A DNA stretch of 64,000 nt from Cyclobacteriaceae bacterium. GTDB taxonomy: Bacteria; Bacteroidota; Bacteroidia; Cytophagales; Cyclobacteriaceae. Both the position numbers and the translations under genes were made by a program. The notes under the pieces are model-generated. The model saw only the letters and a list, made by a program, of their open reading frames with translations. It had not been told where the DNA came from and ran no database searches. The stretch spans positions 1-64,000 of the forward strand of contig JAKLJG010000007.1 of the NCBI GenBank assembly GCA_023151255.1, in the 5' to 3' direction. Of this stretch, positions 54,317 through 63,602 are shown piece by piece (position 1 is the stretch's first letter; every line of letters begins with the position of its first letter).

Positions 54317-56037
54317 CCTAACCGCTTTAATTCATCCGTAACAAAAGCTATCAGTTCACTGATATAGCCTGCACTAAAATCAAACCGGATGCCGGCTGCC
54401 TTATAGATTTCGGGGATACTTTTTAAATAGCCCAGTTTTAACGCCTCCATATAACCGGTTAGTCCGGCTGGTGGATTGTTACGGTAATTCCGCCACACGG
54501 CAATCGCGCCAAGCTGGGCCATGCCGTACTCGATGTAATAGAACGGCACCTCGTACAGGTGTAGTTGTTTCTGCCATAAATAATCACGGTTCCCTTCCAG
54601 GCCCTGCCAGTCTGTTACCGAATCGGTAAACGCGCTGAAGATGGTATTCCAACTTGCTTTCCGGGCAGTTTCCGTGTGATTCGGATTTTCATAAATCCAG
54701 TGCTGAAACTTATCAATGGTGGCTACCCAAGGCAAGGTTTCGATAATATCCTCCAGGTGTTCGCGTTTAGCCCGTTTTAATTCGTCAGCATCAGAAAAAA
54801 ATACATCCCAGTGATCCATTGAAATCAGTTCCATCGACATGGAAGCCAGTTCGGCTACTTCCGATGGGGTAGATTTAAAGTCATTTAATTCAAGGTTGCG
54901 CGTCAGAAAATTATGAACAGCATGACCGCCCTCGTGCATCATGGTAACCATATCGCGCAACGTGGTGGTGGCATTCATAAAAATAAACGGTACACCAATT
55001 TCGGCCAGCGGGTAGTTATACCCTCCGGGCGCCTTGCCTTTACGCGATTCCAGGTCGAGGTGGCCCATGTTGCGCATAATGTTGAGGCACTGGCCCAGGT
55101 ACGGATCAATTCTTTTGAAGCATTCAATGGTTTTTTCCGTCAGATCCTTTCCGTCAGTAAAAGCTTTTAGCGGTTTACGCCCTTGCGGGTCAACCGCCTT
55201 ATCCCAGGGTTTTAGCACATCCACACCTAACGTTTGCTGGCGTTCACCGGCCAGTTCATTGAGCAAGGGCACCACCTGTGTTTGCACCGAATGGTGAAAA
55301 TCAAAACAATCCTGCGGGGTATAATCAAATCGCCCCAGTGCTTTAAACATATAATCGCGAAAGTTGACAAATCCTGCATTTACGGCTACCTGATGGCGGA
55401 GGGTAACCAGTTTGGTAAACAGTGCATCGAGTGCCTCTTTATCCTGTAACCTGCGCGCAGCAATTTTTTTATAAACATCTTCGCGTAAAGCCCGATCGGT
55501 TTCCATCAGCAACACAGATGCCTGTTGTAAAGTCAATTCTTTACCATTGACTTCAACGCTCATCGCACCCGAAAGCTGGTTATACTTTTGTTGTTCCAGG
55601 CTTATTTCGGTAAACAAGGGTACGTTTTCATCACGGTAAAGTTCAATGTCTTTTTTAAGGTTGCGGACCAGAATATCAAACCCGGTTTCCTTTTCCAGTT
55701 CATTCAGAAAAGGCGATTCAGCAACTTTGCGGTTTAGCCTATCCGATACCGGGGCAATTTCCGGCTGAATGGTTTCAACAAAGTGCTGATAGGCTTTGCT
55801 GTATTCCTCATGATCGGTATAGCGGGTCATGTTGATGTACCGCCAGCCCAGGTCTTCAGCGATGACGGCCTCGAGTTCGCTTCGGTCGGTAAACCATTTA
55901 CGCAACGTGTTCACTGAATCAATTTTTCTCTCCAGTAATTCATCAAAATAAGGCTTAAGGGCCGGCCACCCGGTTACCGCAAAGTCATCGGGTAAAAACG
56001 TACGCGCGGGACGCGAAATCTTTTCAACTTCAGGCAT
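54313..56037 (-). CDS. M3 family oligoendopeptidase
   Basis: 574 residues. The zinc motif is MHEGGHAVHNF (HExxH) followed by the third ligand in the ELASMSMELISMDHW segment. The helical N-terminal region matches PepF/M3B oligoendopeptidases. There is no signal peptide, so it acts in the cytoplasm on short peptides. It converges with the marR gene with a 4-base overlap, and is divergent from the TauE exporter. Confidence 0.93.
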   Translation of the reverse strand: MPEVEKISRPARTFLPDDFAVTGWPALKPYFDELLERKIDSVNTLRKWFTDRSELEAVIAEDLGWRYINMTRYTDHEEYSKAYQHFVETIQPEIAPVSDRLNRKVAESPFLNELEKETGFDILVRNLKKDIELYRDENVPLFTEISLEQQKYNQLSGAMSVEVNGKELTLQQASVLLMETDRALREDVYKKIAARRLQDKEALDALFTKLVTLRHQVAVNAGFVNFRDYMFKALGRFDYTPQDCFDFHHSVQTQVVPLLNELAGERQQTLGVDVLKPWDKAVDPQGRKPLKAFTDGKDLTEKTIECFKRIDPYLGQCLNIMRNMGHLDLESRKGKAPGGYNYPLAEIGVPFIFMNATTTLRDMVTMMHEGGHAVHNFLTRNLELNDFKSTPSEVAELASMSMELISMDHWDVFFSDADELKRAKREHLEDIIETLPWVATIDKFQHWIYENPNHTETARKASWNTIFSAFTDSVTDWQGLEGNRDYLWQKQLHLYEVPFYYIEYGMAQLGAIAVWRNYRNNPPAGLTGYMEALKLGYLKSIPEIYKAAGIRFDFSAGYISELIAFVTDELKRLG

Positions 56038-56100
56038 GCAGATACAGATTAATTGAACGAACTTTCACCGCGGTAAAAATAAACCGAAATACGATACGCG

Positions 56101-56832
56101 GTGGAGATACTTATTTTCTTCCTCATCACGCTGATTTCCGAAATACTGGGCACCCTGGGCGGATTCGGCTCTTCGTTATTTTTCGTTTCCATCGCCCAGT
56201 TCTTCTATAATTTTCAAACCGTGTTGGTGCTTACCGGGCTGCTGCACGTGTTCAGCAACACAGCCAAACTCACGTTGTTCTGGAAAGCCATTAATTGGCG
56301 CTTGGTACTCTGGTTGGGTATTTCCAGTGTGGTATTTGCCATTGGCGGTGCCTACCTTGTGCGCCATATCGAATTTGTTTACGCCAAACTGATATTAAGT
56401 TTCTTTTTAATCGGCTTTAGCTTGCTGCTCTATTTCAAACCCGATTACCGGGTTGATGCCTCCCTGTTCAATTCCATCGGGGGCGGAGCGTTGGCCGGCT
56501 TCCTGGCAGGTTTTATCGGCACGGGCGGTGCGGTGCGCGGGTTGGTGCTTGCTGCATTTAACCTTGAAAAAAATATGTTGGTAGGTACCTCCGCGGCTAT
56601 TGATTTTGGGGTTGATCTGAGCCGCTCGCTCATTTACCTCGACAGCAACTACCTGCAACGCGAACAATGGTGGACACTCCCGTTTCTGGTAGTGCTGGCC
56701 TTTGCCGGAAGTTATATCGGAAAATTGATCCTGAATCGTATTTCGCAACAAACGTTTCGAAAAATATTACTTGGATTGGTTTTTCTGATCGGTGTAATTA
56801 TGTTGGTTAATGAATTGAATAGCTGGCTATGA
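56101..56832 (+). CDS. TauE/SafE family sulfite exporter-like protein
   Basis: 243 residues, eight helices. Two repeats carry the family pattern: ISEILGTLGGFGSSLFFVSIAQF and GGGALAGFLAGFIGTGGAVRGLVLAAFNL. TauE/SafE proteins export sulfite, sulfonates or similar anions; the substrate is not decided. It starts with GTG 56101, right at the first helix. It overlaps the next gene by 4 bases, beginning a three-gene operon with a CBU_0592-like protein and a CDF transporter. Confidence 0.88.
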   Translation: MEILIFFLITLISEILGTLGGFGSSLFFVSIAQFFYNFQTVLVLTGLLHVFSNTAKLTLFWKAINWRLVLWLGISSVVFAIGGAYLVRHIEFVYAKLILSFFLIGFSLLLYFKPDYRVDASLFNSIGGGALAGFLAGFIGTGGAVRGLVLAAFNLEKNMLVGTSAAIDFGVDLSRSLIYLDSNYLQREQWWTLPFLVVLAFAGSYIGKLILNRISQQTFRKILLGLVFLIGVIMLVNELNSWL

Positions 56833-57071
56833 AACTGTTGATTGATATCATCGGCTGGAGTGGTTCGGTAATGGTTATTGCTGCCTATGGGTTTAACAGT
56901 TACCAAAAAATAAAATCTGATTTGTTAATTTTTCTATTCCTGAACCTGGTGGGTGGAATCTTTCTGATTATTTATTCGGTGTACTACACTGCGTACGCCA
57001 ACACGTTTATTAATGTGGTGTGGGTACTTATTGCCATTCCGGCACTGATTAAACTGATTGGTAAAAAATGA
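56829..57071 (+). CDS. CBU_0592-like small membrane protein
   Basis: 80 residues with three helices: IDIIGWSGSVMVIAAYGFNSY, LIFLFLNLVGGIFLIIYSVYY and FINVVWVLIAIPALIKLIG. The GWxGxxxxxxAY and NxxGG patterns recall the CBU_0592 family of small membrane proteins; function unknown. It overlaps its neighbours on both sides by 4 bases, so it is translated in step with the exporter and the CDF gene. Confidence 0.75.
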   Translation: MKLLIDIIGWSGSVMVIAAYGFNSYQKIKSDLLIFLFLNLVGGIFLIIYSVYYTAYANTFINVVWVLIAIPALIKLIGKK

Positions 57072-58057
57072 TAGAAGCCCGCAAAGAAAATTACCGGATA
57101 CAGCAATGGGTGGCTATTTCAGCTTCGCTGCTGCTTATTATAAAAGTAACAGCTTATTTTTTAACGGGCTCTGTTGCCATTTTAACCGATGCCTTAGAAA
57201 GCATTGTTAATGTAGTGGCCGGTTTTTTGGGATTATACAGCCTATACCTGTCGGCCCAGCCTCGTGATACCAACCATCCTTATGGACACGGCAAAGTTGA
57301 GTTTCTGTCGGCCGGTATTGAAGGCAGTATGATTATGGTGGCCGGCATCCTGATCATAATTGAGGCCATCCGCAACCTGATTAATCCGTCCCCGCTGCAT
57401 CAGTTGGATACCGGTATGGTACTGATTGGAGGAACGGCCGCGGTGAATGCCGCCTTGGGCATGTGGTGCATCCGCACGGGCTTAAAAAACAACTCGCTGG
57501 CGCTGCAGGCAAGCGGAAGACACCTGTTATCTGATACCTATTCAACCCTCGGCATACTGGGTGGCTTGTTAGTAATCTACTTTACAGCGATTGACTGGAT
57601 TGACAGCGCCATTGCGCTGGTGTTTAGCTTCATAATTCTCTACACCGGTTACAAAATCATCCGCACCTCGCTGGCGGGCATCATGGATGAACAGGACACC
57701 GAGCTGCTTACCCGGTTGGCAACGGTTTTAAATGCCAACCGAAAGGAAAACTGGGTGGACCTGCACAACATGCGCATCATCAAATACGGCAGCGCCCTGC
57801 ACCTGGATTGCCACCTTACCGTACCCTGGTACCTGAATGTGCACGAAGCCCACCACGAAATTGATGAACTGGCCGCGTTGGTGCGCAAACACTTTGGCGA
57901 TTCGCTTGAGCTTTTTGTACACTCTGATGGCTGCCTTGATTTTTCCTGTCGCCTGTGTAATAAAAAAGAGTGCCCCCAGCGAAAGCACCCTTTTGAAAAA
58001 CAAATTGAATGGACCGTTGACAATATGGCGCTGAACAAGAAACACCAGATAACCTGA
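57068..58057 (+). CDS. Cation diffusion facilitator (CDF) transporter with Cys-rich C-terminus
   Basis: 329 residues. Six helices carry the metal site residues: TDALESIVNVVAGF in helix 2 and GRHLLSDTYSTLG (His-x3-Asp) in helix 5. The C-terminal domain is a ferredoxin-like regulatory fold with HLDCHLTVPWYLNVHEAHHEIDEL. After it comes an extra cluster CLDFSCRLCNKKECPQRKHPF with spacing C-x4-C-x2-C-x4-C, a likely extra metal site. It exports Zn2+, Fe2+ or similar metals in exchange for protons. It is the last gene of the TauE operon. Confidence 0.9.
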   Translation: MIEARKENYRIQQWVAISASLLLIIKVTAYFLTGSVAILTDALESIVNVVAGFLGLYSLYLSAQPRDTNHPYGHGKVEFLSAGIEGSMIMVAGILIIIEAIRNLINPSPLHQLDTGMVLIGGTAAVNAALGMWCIRTGLKNNSLALQASGRHLLSDTYSTLGILGGLLVIYFTAIDWIDSAIALVFSFIILYTGYKIIRTSLAGIMDEQDTELLTRLATVLNANRKENWVDLHNMRIIKYGSALHLDCHLTVPWYLNVHEAHHEIDELAALVRKHFGDSLELFVHSDGCLDFSCRLCNKKECPQRKHPFEKQIEWTVDNMALNKKHQIT

Positions 58058-58077
58058 AGTACGGTTACTAACCACCG

Positions 58078-59949
58078 TTACTTACTCTCCCACACATTAT
58101 TCTGTGCATGAGCATCGCCACTCAGCGGCACAACCAGTTGCACCGATTGAATTTTTTTCTTGCCGGTGTTGGCTTTGTGATTGTATGTTTTTGAAGACTT
58201 CCATACAACCGGGCTTACCTCTTCGGTTGCCGATGTGCCATCGGTGAATTTGAGCATGACTTTAAAATACACGGGCCGGCCTCCTTTGTTTTCGATGGTA
58301 ATAACGTTCCCTTTTACACCGGTAACACCCACGTCCATATAACCCCAGTCGAAATACCATTTATTCCAGAACCAGTTCAGGTTTTGGCCCGATACCCGAT
58401 TGAATACAAACATGAAGTCATACGGTGTCGGGTGTTTGTGTTTCCATTCATTCATATAGGCATGCAGGCATTTCAGAAATACATCCTTACCCAACAGTTG
58501 GTACAGTGAAATATACGATTGCGAACCGATGGTGTAGGAGTTTAGTCCGCTGCCCTCGGCAATATGGCTGGGCACCATTATGGGCAGCACCCGCTGAGAC
58601 CCAAGATAAGGCTGATCCCAATTACCGGAAGGAAACAACTGCTCAATGAAATATTCGGAGAAACTGGCAAAGCCTTCGTCCATCCAGGCGTATTTCTTTT
58701 CGTTAATGCCCATCATAAACGGAAAGTACATGTGGCACATTTCATGCAGCGTGAGACCCAGTTGGGCATCCGCATCGGATATTTTTTGGCCTGTCCACTG
58801 TTCAATCATCGCGCCTGAAATCTCCTGGTCGTTGGCCATACCCGGAAATTCCATGCCTCCGCCCTGCAGCCCGTTGAAAATGGTAAAGTGCTTGTATGGA
58901 AAAGCATATACCGGAAACTGGGTATGAAAAACCTGTAACGACTTTTCAATGGCTTCGAGTACTGCGCCAAACTCGGGGTGATTAAGCGGATAGGCCACAT
59001 TAATAAAATATTCGCCCATGGCATCGGTATAACTGCGGGCATCCCACCGGAAGTGGTCGCTCAGCGCAAAGGCAAAATCAGGAAAGTTCGTGGCGGTGTA
59101 CTTCCAGGTTTTGCTGCCGGATGCCACTTTACGGAAATCGCTTTCGCCATAAACAGTTACCGGTGTTTTACTGCCGCGGGCCTGGTTGATGCGCTGCTGA
59201 ATTACAGTTGAATAAACCTCCTGTGGATTAGAAGGCGCTACCGAAGCCCACACTATAAAATTGTCGGGCACAGTGAGCTCTACTTCGTAATCAGAATAGT
59301 CATGGTAAAACTCGGTGGCTGCATCATACACAATGCGATCCCACAGGTCAATATCATCCAACACGGCCATTTCAGGGTACCAGTAGGCAACAAACATGCT
59401 GGTGCTGTCAATGGCTCCGCTTCGTTCAAAGCCTTTGCCCGGAATTTCGTACTGCCACTCAATGCTTAGTTGCATAGTGCCTTTTGGAGCCAGCGGTTTT
59501 TTCAGCCGGATGGTATAGTTGGTGCCGCCATAAAAGGCTTGCTCTTCATTACGCAAATCAACAGGCTCACCATCAACTGTAATTTTTGTGATGAGTACGC
59601 CTTTATGATCAAGAAATGCATTTTCTCCACGATTGAAAAAACCTGCTTTTCGCGAAGTAGGTTTATAGTAATCGTGATAGGTATGAAAAGTGGGGTTGCG
59701 AACAGTATCAACATTGTTGTTGTAGTAGGTAATATCCGCTTGTCCTTTCAGCAGTTTGCTGTGCGGATCAACCGATGCTTTTATTTTATAAACGGAGCGG
59801 TTTTGGGTATAGGTTGGCGAAACGGAACCATCCCACCTGCGCGTACCCTGCTGGTAGGCCTTTTGAAACTCCAACGGCATATAAAGCGACTGGCTAAAAG
59901 AACTAAATGAACTTAAAATCAGGGAGATAAACAGGAATTTGATCTTCAT
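58078..59949 (-). CDS. M1 family metallopeptidase
   Basis: 623 residues with a signal peptide (FLFISLILSSFSSFSQS). The zinc motif is LHEMCHMYFPFMMG with the second-metal Glu in DEGFASFSEYF, giving HExxH-x18-E. The upstream GGGMEFPG corresponds to the GAMEN substrate loop. It is a periplasmic or secreted aminopeptidase-like enzyme. The HEMCH variant with Met/Cys inside the zinc motif is slightly unusual. There is no sign of a T9SS tail. The 128-base gap upstream (59950-60077) shows no clear promoter or RNA. Confidence 0.9.
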   Translation of the reverse strand: MKIKFLFISLILSSFSSFSQSLYMPLEFQKAYQQGTRRWDGSVSPTYTQNRSVYKIKASVDPHSKLLKGQADITYYNNNVDTVRNPTFHTYHDYYKPTSRKAGFFNRGENAFLDHKGVLITKITVDGEPVDLRNEEQAFYGGTNYTIRLKKPLAPKGTMQLSIEWQYEIPGKGFERSGAIDSTSMFVAYWYPEMAVLDDIDLWDRIVYDAATEFYHDYSDYEVELTVPDNFIVWASVAPSNPQEVYSTVIQQRINQARGSKTPVTVYGESDFRKVASGSKTWKYTATNFPDFAFALSDHFRWDARSYTDAMGEYFINVAYPLNHPEFGAVLEAIEKSLQVFHTQFPVYAFPYKHFTIFNGLQGGGMEFPGMANDQEISGAMIEQWTGQKISDADAQLGLTLHEMCHMYFPFMMGINEKKYAWMDEGFASFSEYFIEQLFPSGNWDQPYLGSQRVLPIMVPSHIAEGSGLNSYTIGSQSYISLYQLLGKDVFLKCLHAYMNEWKHKHPTPYDFMFVFNRVSGQNLNWFWNKWYFDWGYMDVGVTGVKGNVITIENKGGRPVYFKVMLKFTDGTSATEEVSPVVWKSSKTYNHKANTGKKKIQSVQLVVPLSGDAHAQNNVWESK

Positions 59950-60077
59950 TGGCTATGGGTTAAACTTAAAAGTAAGAATAAAGGTGAAGCGGATGGTAAA
60001 AAGGTTATAATTCCTAAGGGATATGGCTTAAAAATCTAATAAAACTTCAGAATGTACGGATTTGCAGCACAAAATGT

Positions 60078-61190
60078 TTAGCCAATTTCAATCACGACAT
60101 CATCGGTTAAGGGATGGCCCACACAGGTGAGCACATAGCCTGCATCACGTTCGGCCTGCGAGAGACCTTCCTCTTCATCCAACTTCACTTTACCCGAAAT
60201 AGCTTTTCCACGACAAGCCGTGCACAGGCCGCTCTGGCATGAATACGGCAAATCAATGCCCTGGTCGAGTGCTGTTTCAAGAATGGCACGGTTGGGCTCC
60301 ACCATAATTTTATATTCCTGGCCATCGTAGCGGATGGTTACTTCGCGGGCTTTCAGTTCGCCTGGTGCGGGCTGGGCTTCTTGCTTTTTATCTTTATCGA
60401 TAGTACCCTGCACAAAACTTTCTTTAAATACTCTTTCTTTTGGGATGCTTTGTTGTGCCAGCAGGGTTTCTACATTTTTCATCATCCCTTCCGGGCCGCA
60501 CATCAGGTACGTTGTTTTATCAATACCCCAGTTGGGAATACGCTCAAATAATTTCACCAGCATTTCATGATTGAGCAAGCCGGAATATCCCTGCCAGTTC
60601 ATCGGTGCATTATCGAGTACGTGGATAACATGAAGCCTGCCCTGGTAGTTGGTTTCCCATTTGGCCAGCTCGTCTTTAAAGATAATGCTGTCGATATCGC
60701 GGTTGCAGTAAATAAGCGAACAGATGCTGTCGGGCTCCTGGGTTAAAATACTTTTGATGATTGACATCATCGGGGTAATGCCCGACCCACCGGCAAACAT
60801 GATGAGGTGGCGTTTGCGGTCTTTACTGAACTCGGTGGTAAACTGGCCCATGGGTTCCATCACCTTCAGTGTATCGCCTACCTTCAGGTTATCGTTCAGC
60901 CAGTTGCTCATCAGGCCGTTATCAACCCGTTTAACAGTTACCGCCAACTCGTCATCCACAAACGGGGAAGAGCACAGCGAATACGCCCTGCGAACTTCTT
61001 TACCGCCAATCGGAACAATGAGTGTTAAAAACTGACCGGCTTTATAACTGATTTTGCCGGATGGGGGCTGCTCAAATACGATGGTTATGGCATCCTTTGT
61101 TTCGTGGATAATGTTTTTGACTCTCAGAGCGAAGTAATGTTGAACGTTTTCTTCCTTCTTAGGCGCCTTTTTGAATAATCCGAATGCCAC
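60078..61190 (-). CDS. Ferredoxin reductase-type protein with C-terminal 2Fe-2S domain (PaaE-like)
   Basis: 370 residues. FAD binding is at RRAYSLCSSP, NAD(P) binding at GGSGITPMMSIIKSIL, and YLMCGPEGMM is the reductase C-terminal motif. The C-terminal plant-type ferredoxin domain has CQSGLCTACRG plus a fourth Cys (LTCVGHP). Such proteins pass electrons from NADPH to an oxygenase or desaturase, as PaaE does for phenylacetyl-CoA epoxidase, but no oxygenase is adjacent. In Cytophagales they are also common as general ferredoxin reductases. A ~60-residue hydrophilic linker joins the two halves. Confidence 0.9.
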   Translation of the reverse strand: MAFGLFKKAPKKEENVQHYFALRVKNIIHETKDAITIVFEQPPSGKISYKAGQFLTLIVPIGGKEVRRAYSLCSSPFVDDELAVTVKRVDNGLMSNWLNDNLKVGDTLKVMEPMGQFTTEFSKDRKRHLIMFAGGSGITPMMSIIKSILTQEPDSICSLIYCNRDIDSIIFKDELAKWETNYQGRLHVIHVLDNAPMNWQGYSGLLNHEMLVKLFERIPNWGIDKTTYLMCGPEGMMKNVETLLAQQSIPKERVFKESFVQGTIDKDKKQEAQPAPGELKAREVTIRYDGQEYKIMVEPNRAILETALDQGIDLPYSCQSGLCTACRGKAISGKVKLDEEEGLSQAERDAGYVLTCVGHPLTDDVVIEIG

Positions 61191-61245
61191 AATTAGTTGA
61201 TTTAGGCCCTAAATTTACAACAATTCAAAAGAAAAAAGGTTGCCG

Positions 61246-63507
61246 TTAAAGGTTAAACCAGTAAGTCAGCTTAAGTACCAATGCGCGGTTTTTACTCTGA
61301 AAGGGTTCGGGGAGGTAATTCTCGGTATAGACAATAAAAAAATCCGATGCCGGCTGGAAGCGCCACTGAAAGCGCGCGTTTAAATTCACGTTGTCGGCCA
61401 GGTTATTGTATTGAACGAACGTGGTGAGAAACAATTTATCGGTAAATGTTAAATCAAGCCGGGGGCCCAGTAATAACAACTGCGCTTTGCCGTAATTACC
61501 GGTCAGGTCAACATCGTTGTAACTGAAGCGTACACCCAGGCTGCCGTAGGGTTGGTACCGGTAATTCATTTCGCCATTTATAACAAAGCTTCTTCCAGTA
61601 TAAAATCCGCCAACATTTCCTTCAACCTGGTAATTAAATAACTTTCGGTTATCGGATTGGTACCGAAACTGAAACTGATTCCACGAAAAAACTTCATCGG
61701 CCAGGTAATTCTGCTCACCGCCAATCGGATTAAAATCCTGGGTCAGATACTGGTAGGTATGCTGAAGACCTATTGAAAAAGATGAGGTGTTTAGAAATGA
61801 AATGATATAACCGGCATTGTAATTCTGGTCAGTATTTCGTCCTCCGGGGATAAAGCCCCAGTTGCCTTCGGCAAACGGACCATGGTTGGCCACAAGTTTA
61901 CTCTTTGGATAAGTGAGGTACTCTACCCGTGTGAAACTTCCGGTGAAGCCGGGGTAAACATCCAGGTTAGGAACAAAGCCTGCTTCGGCATTATAATTTT
62001 TTCCGAGTAGCTGCACAGCGCCCATCACGGCAAGGTTGCGGCCAAAATACCCCAGGAAGGTTCCGGCTGAATACCGATCAGTGGTATTGAAATCATCGAT
62101 AGACTGATGGTAATACACATCGCCACGGAAACGCGTATCCTTTGAATTAATATTAAAATCAAATCCGAAAACACGGTTGTACGTATTCAGTTCGCGCAGG
62201 GTATCGGTACCAGTTATTGTTTCGTGCACGAGGCTGGAGTGGTAAAACCGGTCCGGATCATATTCATCACCTAGTCCCAGCGATTGTTTGTTCACAAAAA
62301 AGAAGTCCACATTAGAGCGGGCCAGCACCTGGCGCTGCACAATAGCCATGGTGTAGTTTTGATCGGGCAGGCCAAGCGATCGGGTTTCCTGTGTTTGCAG
62401 ATTCAATACACCCACACGCCAATCTTTACCTATTTTGCCGCTGAGCCGCGCCCCATATAAAATAGGCACCCGCCTGAGGATACCGGAAGTATCGGCTGCC
62501 AGGCCGAGCCTGCGCGTAAAAAACGGGCGTGAGTCCGGAAAGCCGGGTGCAGAAAATAAATCGCTGTTCTCCAGAAAAAATTGCCTGCGCTCCGGAAAGT
62601 TAAATTCAAACCGGGTGAGGTTGATGACCTGCTGATCGACTTCAACCTGAGAGAAGTCGGGATTAACCGTCAGGTCAAGGTTCAGCGATGGTGTTAGCCC
62701 CACTTTGGCATCGAAGCCAACCAGTACTTCACTTTTGGCTGGCACGTTATTTTCCTTATCGGTAAACGAAGAACCTGCCATATACGGAATAAATGAAACA
62801 TTAGTACCCGGCTTGGGCAACTCATCATCCCAGATCAATTTGCCGCTCCATGCAAACGAGGCCGGAAGGTATTGTACAGGTGTGGCAATCCAGCTTGAAG
62901 TTTGGTTGCGTTCTAAATCATTACGCAACACGTTAAAGTTCCACTCGCCCCGGTTGTAGCGGATAGACTTAAACGGAATGGCCAGTTCGGCCACCCATAG
63001 GGTATCGCTACGGGTTACGGCACTATACCATTTATTATCCCAAAAGGGCGAGAAGCTTTCGGGCTCGGCACCGCCATTGGCCATGAGCCCTTCGCGCTGA
63101 ACGCCATACGGTGAAATATTAAAATAAAAACCGTTGGTGTAGTCGTTGTAGGGGTCGAAATAAAAACCAACATTATCGTTAAACCTGAAATCAAAATCCC
63201 TGCGCAGCGATTGCACTACCGGTGCCTGGCCGTCATCCCGGCACTCAAAGGCCAGGTACAGGTTATGGTCATCAAAGGCAATGCGTACCGTAGTTTCATT
63301 AACGGGCGGCACCGAATCATACGGTTTGCTCATCCAAAAGCCGGTGGCCACGTTGGCTTTTTGCCAGGTTTGTTCGTTTAGGATGCCGTCAACTACGATG
63401 GCGTCATGTATGCGGCCCGCATGGTATTCGGTTCCTTGCTTGTGTTGGCCGGTGAGAGTAAACGGAAGCACTGCGGTTACAAAAACTAGGGAGCGTAAAA
63501 ACATCAT
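61246..63507 (-). CDS. DUF5916 outer-membrane protein with CBM9-like N-terminal domain (copy 2)
   Basis: 753 residues from ATG 63507, which begins a signal peptide (MMFLRSLVFVTAVLPFTLTG); the ORF track adds 20 unlikely residues. The domain plan and signatures match the copy at 50907-53138: VVDGILNEQTWQKA, RREGL-type loops around ISPYGVQREGLMANGG, DLTVNPDFSQVEVDQQVINL and FPERRQFFLENSDLF. The C-terminal strands end in KLTYWFNL, compared with KISYWLNI in copy 1. The two proteins are clear paralogues, not recent duplicates. It is divergent from purB. Confidence 0.87.
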   Translation of the reverse strand: MMFLRSLVFVTAVLPFTLTGQHKQGTEYHAGRIHDAIVVDGILNEQTWQKANVATGFWMSKPYDSVPPVNETTVRIAFDDHNLYLAFECRDDGQAPVVQSLRRDFDFRFNDNVGFYFDPYNDYTNGFYFNISPYGVQREGLMANGGAEPESFSPFWDNKWYSAVTRSDTLWVAELAIPFKSIRYNRGEWNFNVLRNDLERNQTSSWIATPVQYLPASFAWSGKLIWDDELPKPGTNVSFIPYMAGSSFTDKENNVPAKSEVLVGFDAKVGLTPSLNLDLTVNPDFSQVEVDQQVINLTRFEFNFPERRQFFLENSDLFSAPGFPDSRPFFTRRLGLAADTSGILRRVPILYGARLSGKIGKDWRVGVLNLQTQETRSLGLPDQNYTMAIVQRQVLARSNVDFFFVNKQSLGLGDEYDPDRFYHSSLVHETITGTDTLRELNTYNRVFGFDFNINSKDTRFRGDVYYHQSIDDFNTTDRYSAGTFLGYFGRNLAVMGAVQLLGKNYNAEAGFVPNLDVYPGFTGSFTRVEYLTYPKSKLVANHGPFAEGNWGFIPGGRNTDQNYNAGYIISFLNTSSFSIGLQHTYQYLTQDFNPIGGEQNYLADEVFSWNQFQFRYQSDNRKLFNYQVEGNVGGFYTGRSFVINGEMNYRYQPYGSLGVRFSYNDVDLTGNYGKAQLLLLGPRLDLTFTDKLFLTTFVQYNNLADNVNLNARFQWRFQPASDFFIVYTENYLPEPFQSKNRALVLKLTYWFNL

Positions 63508-63568
63508 GGCGGTAAAGCTATTCAAATTGTCGGGCCGATGCTGTCCGCTAACGTAAAAGATAACCATA

Positions 63569-63576
63569 TAGTTTTG
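63569..63576 (+). promoter_or_regulatory. -7 promoter element for purB
   Basis: TAGTTTTG is an exact TAnnTTTG match, 26 nt upstream of the purB GTG. No -33 TTG is visible at the right spacing. Confidence 0.4.
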
Positions 63577-63602
63577 CTATTTTTACATCGTAATAATCTG
63601 CT

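Noticed and set aside
58060-58077. ACGGT...ACCGT inverted repeat between convergent CDF and M1 genes
   Set aside because: A 5-bp stem without a T-run is within chance expectation.
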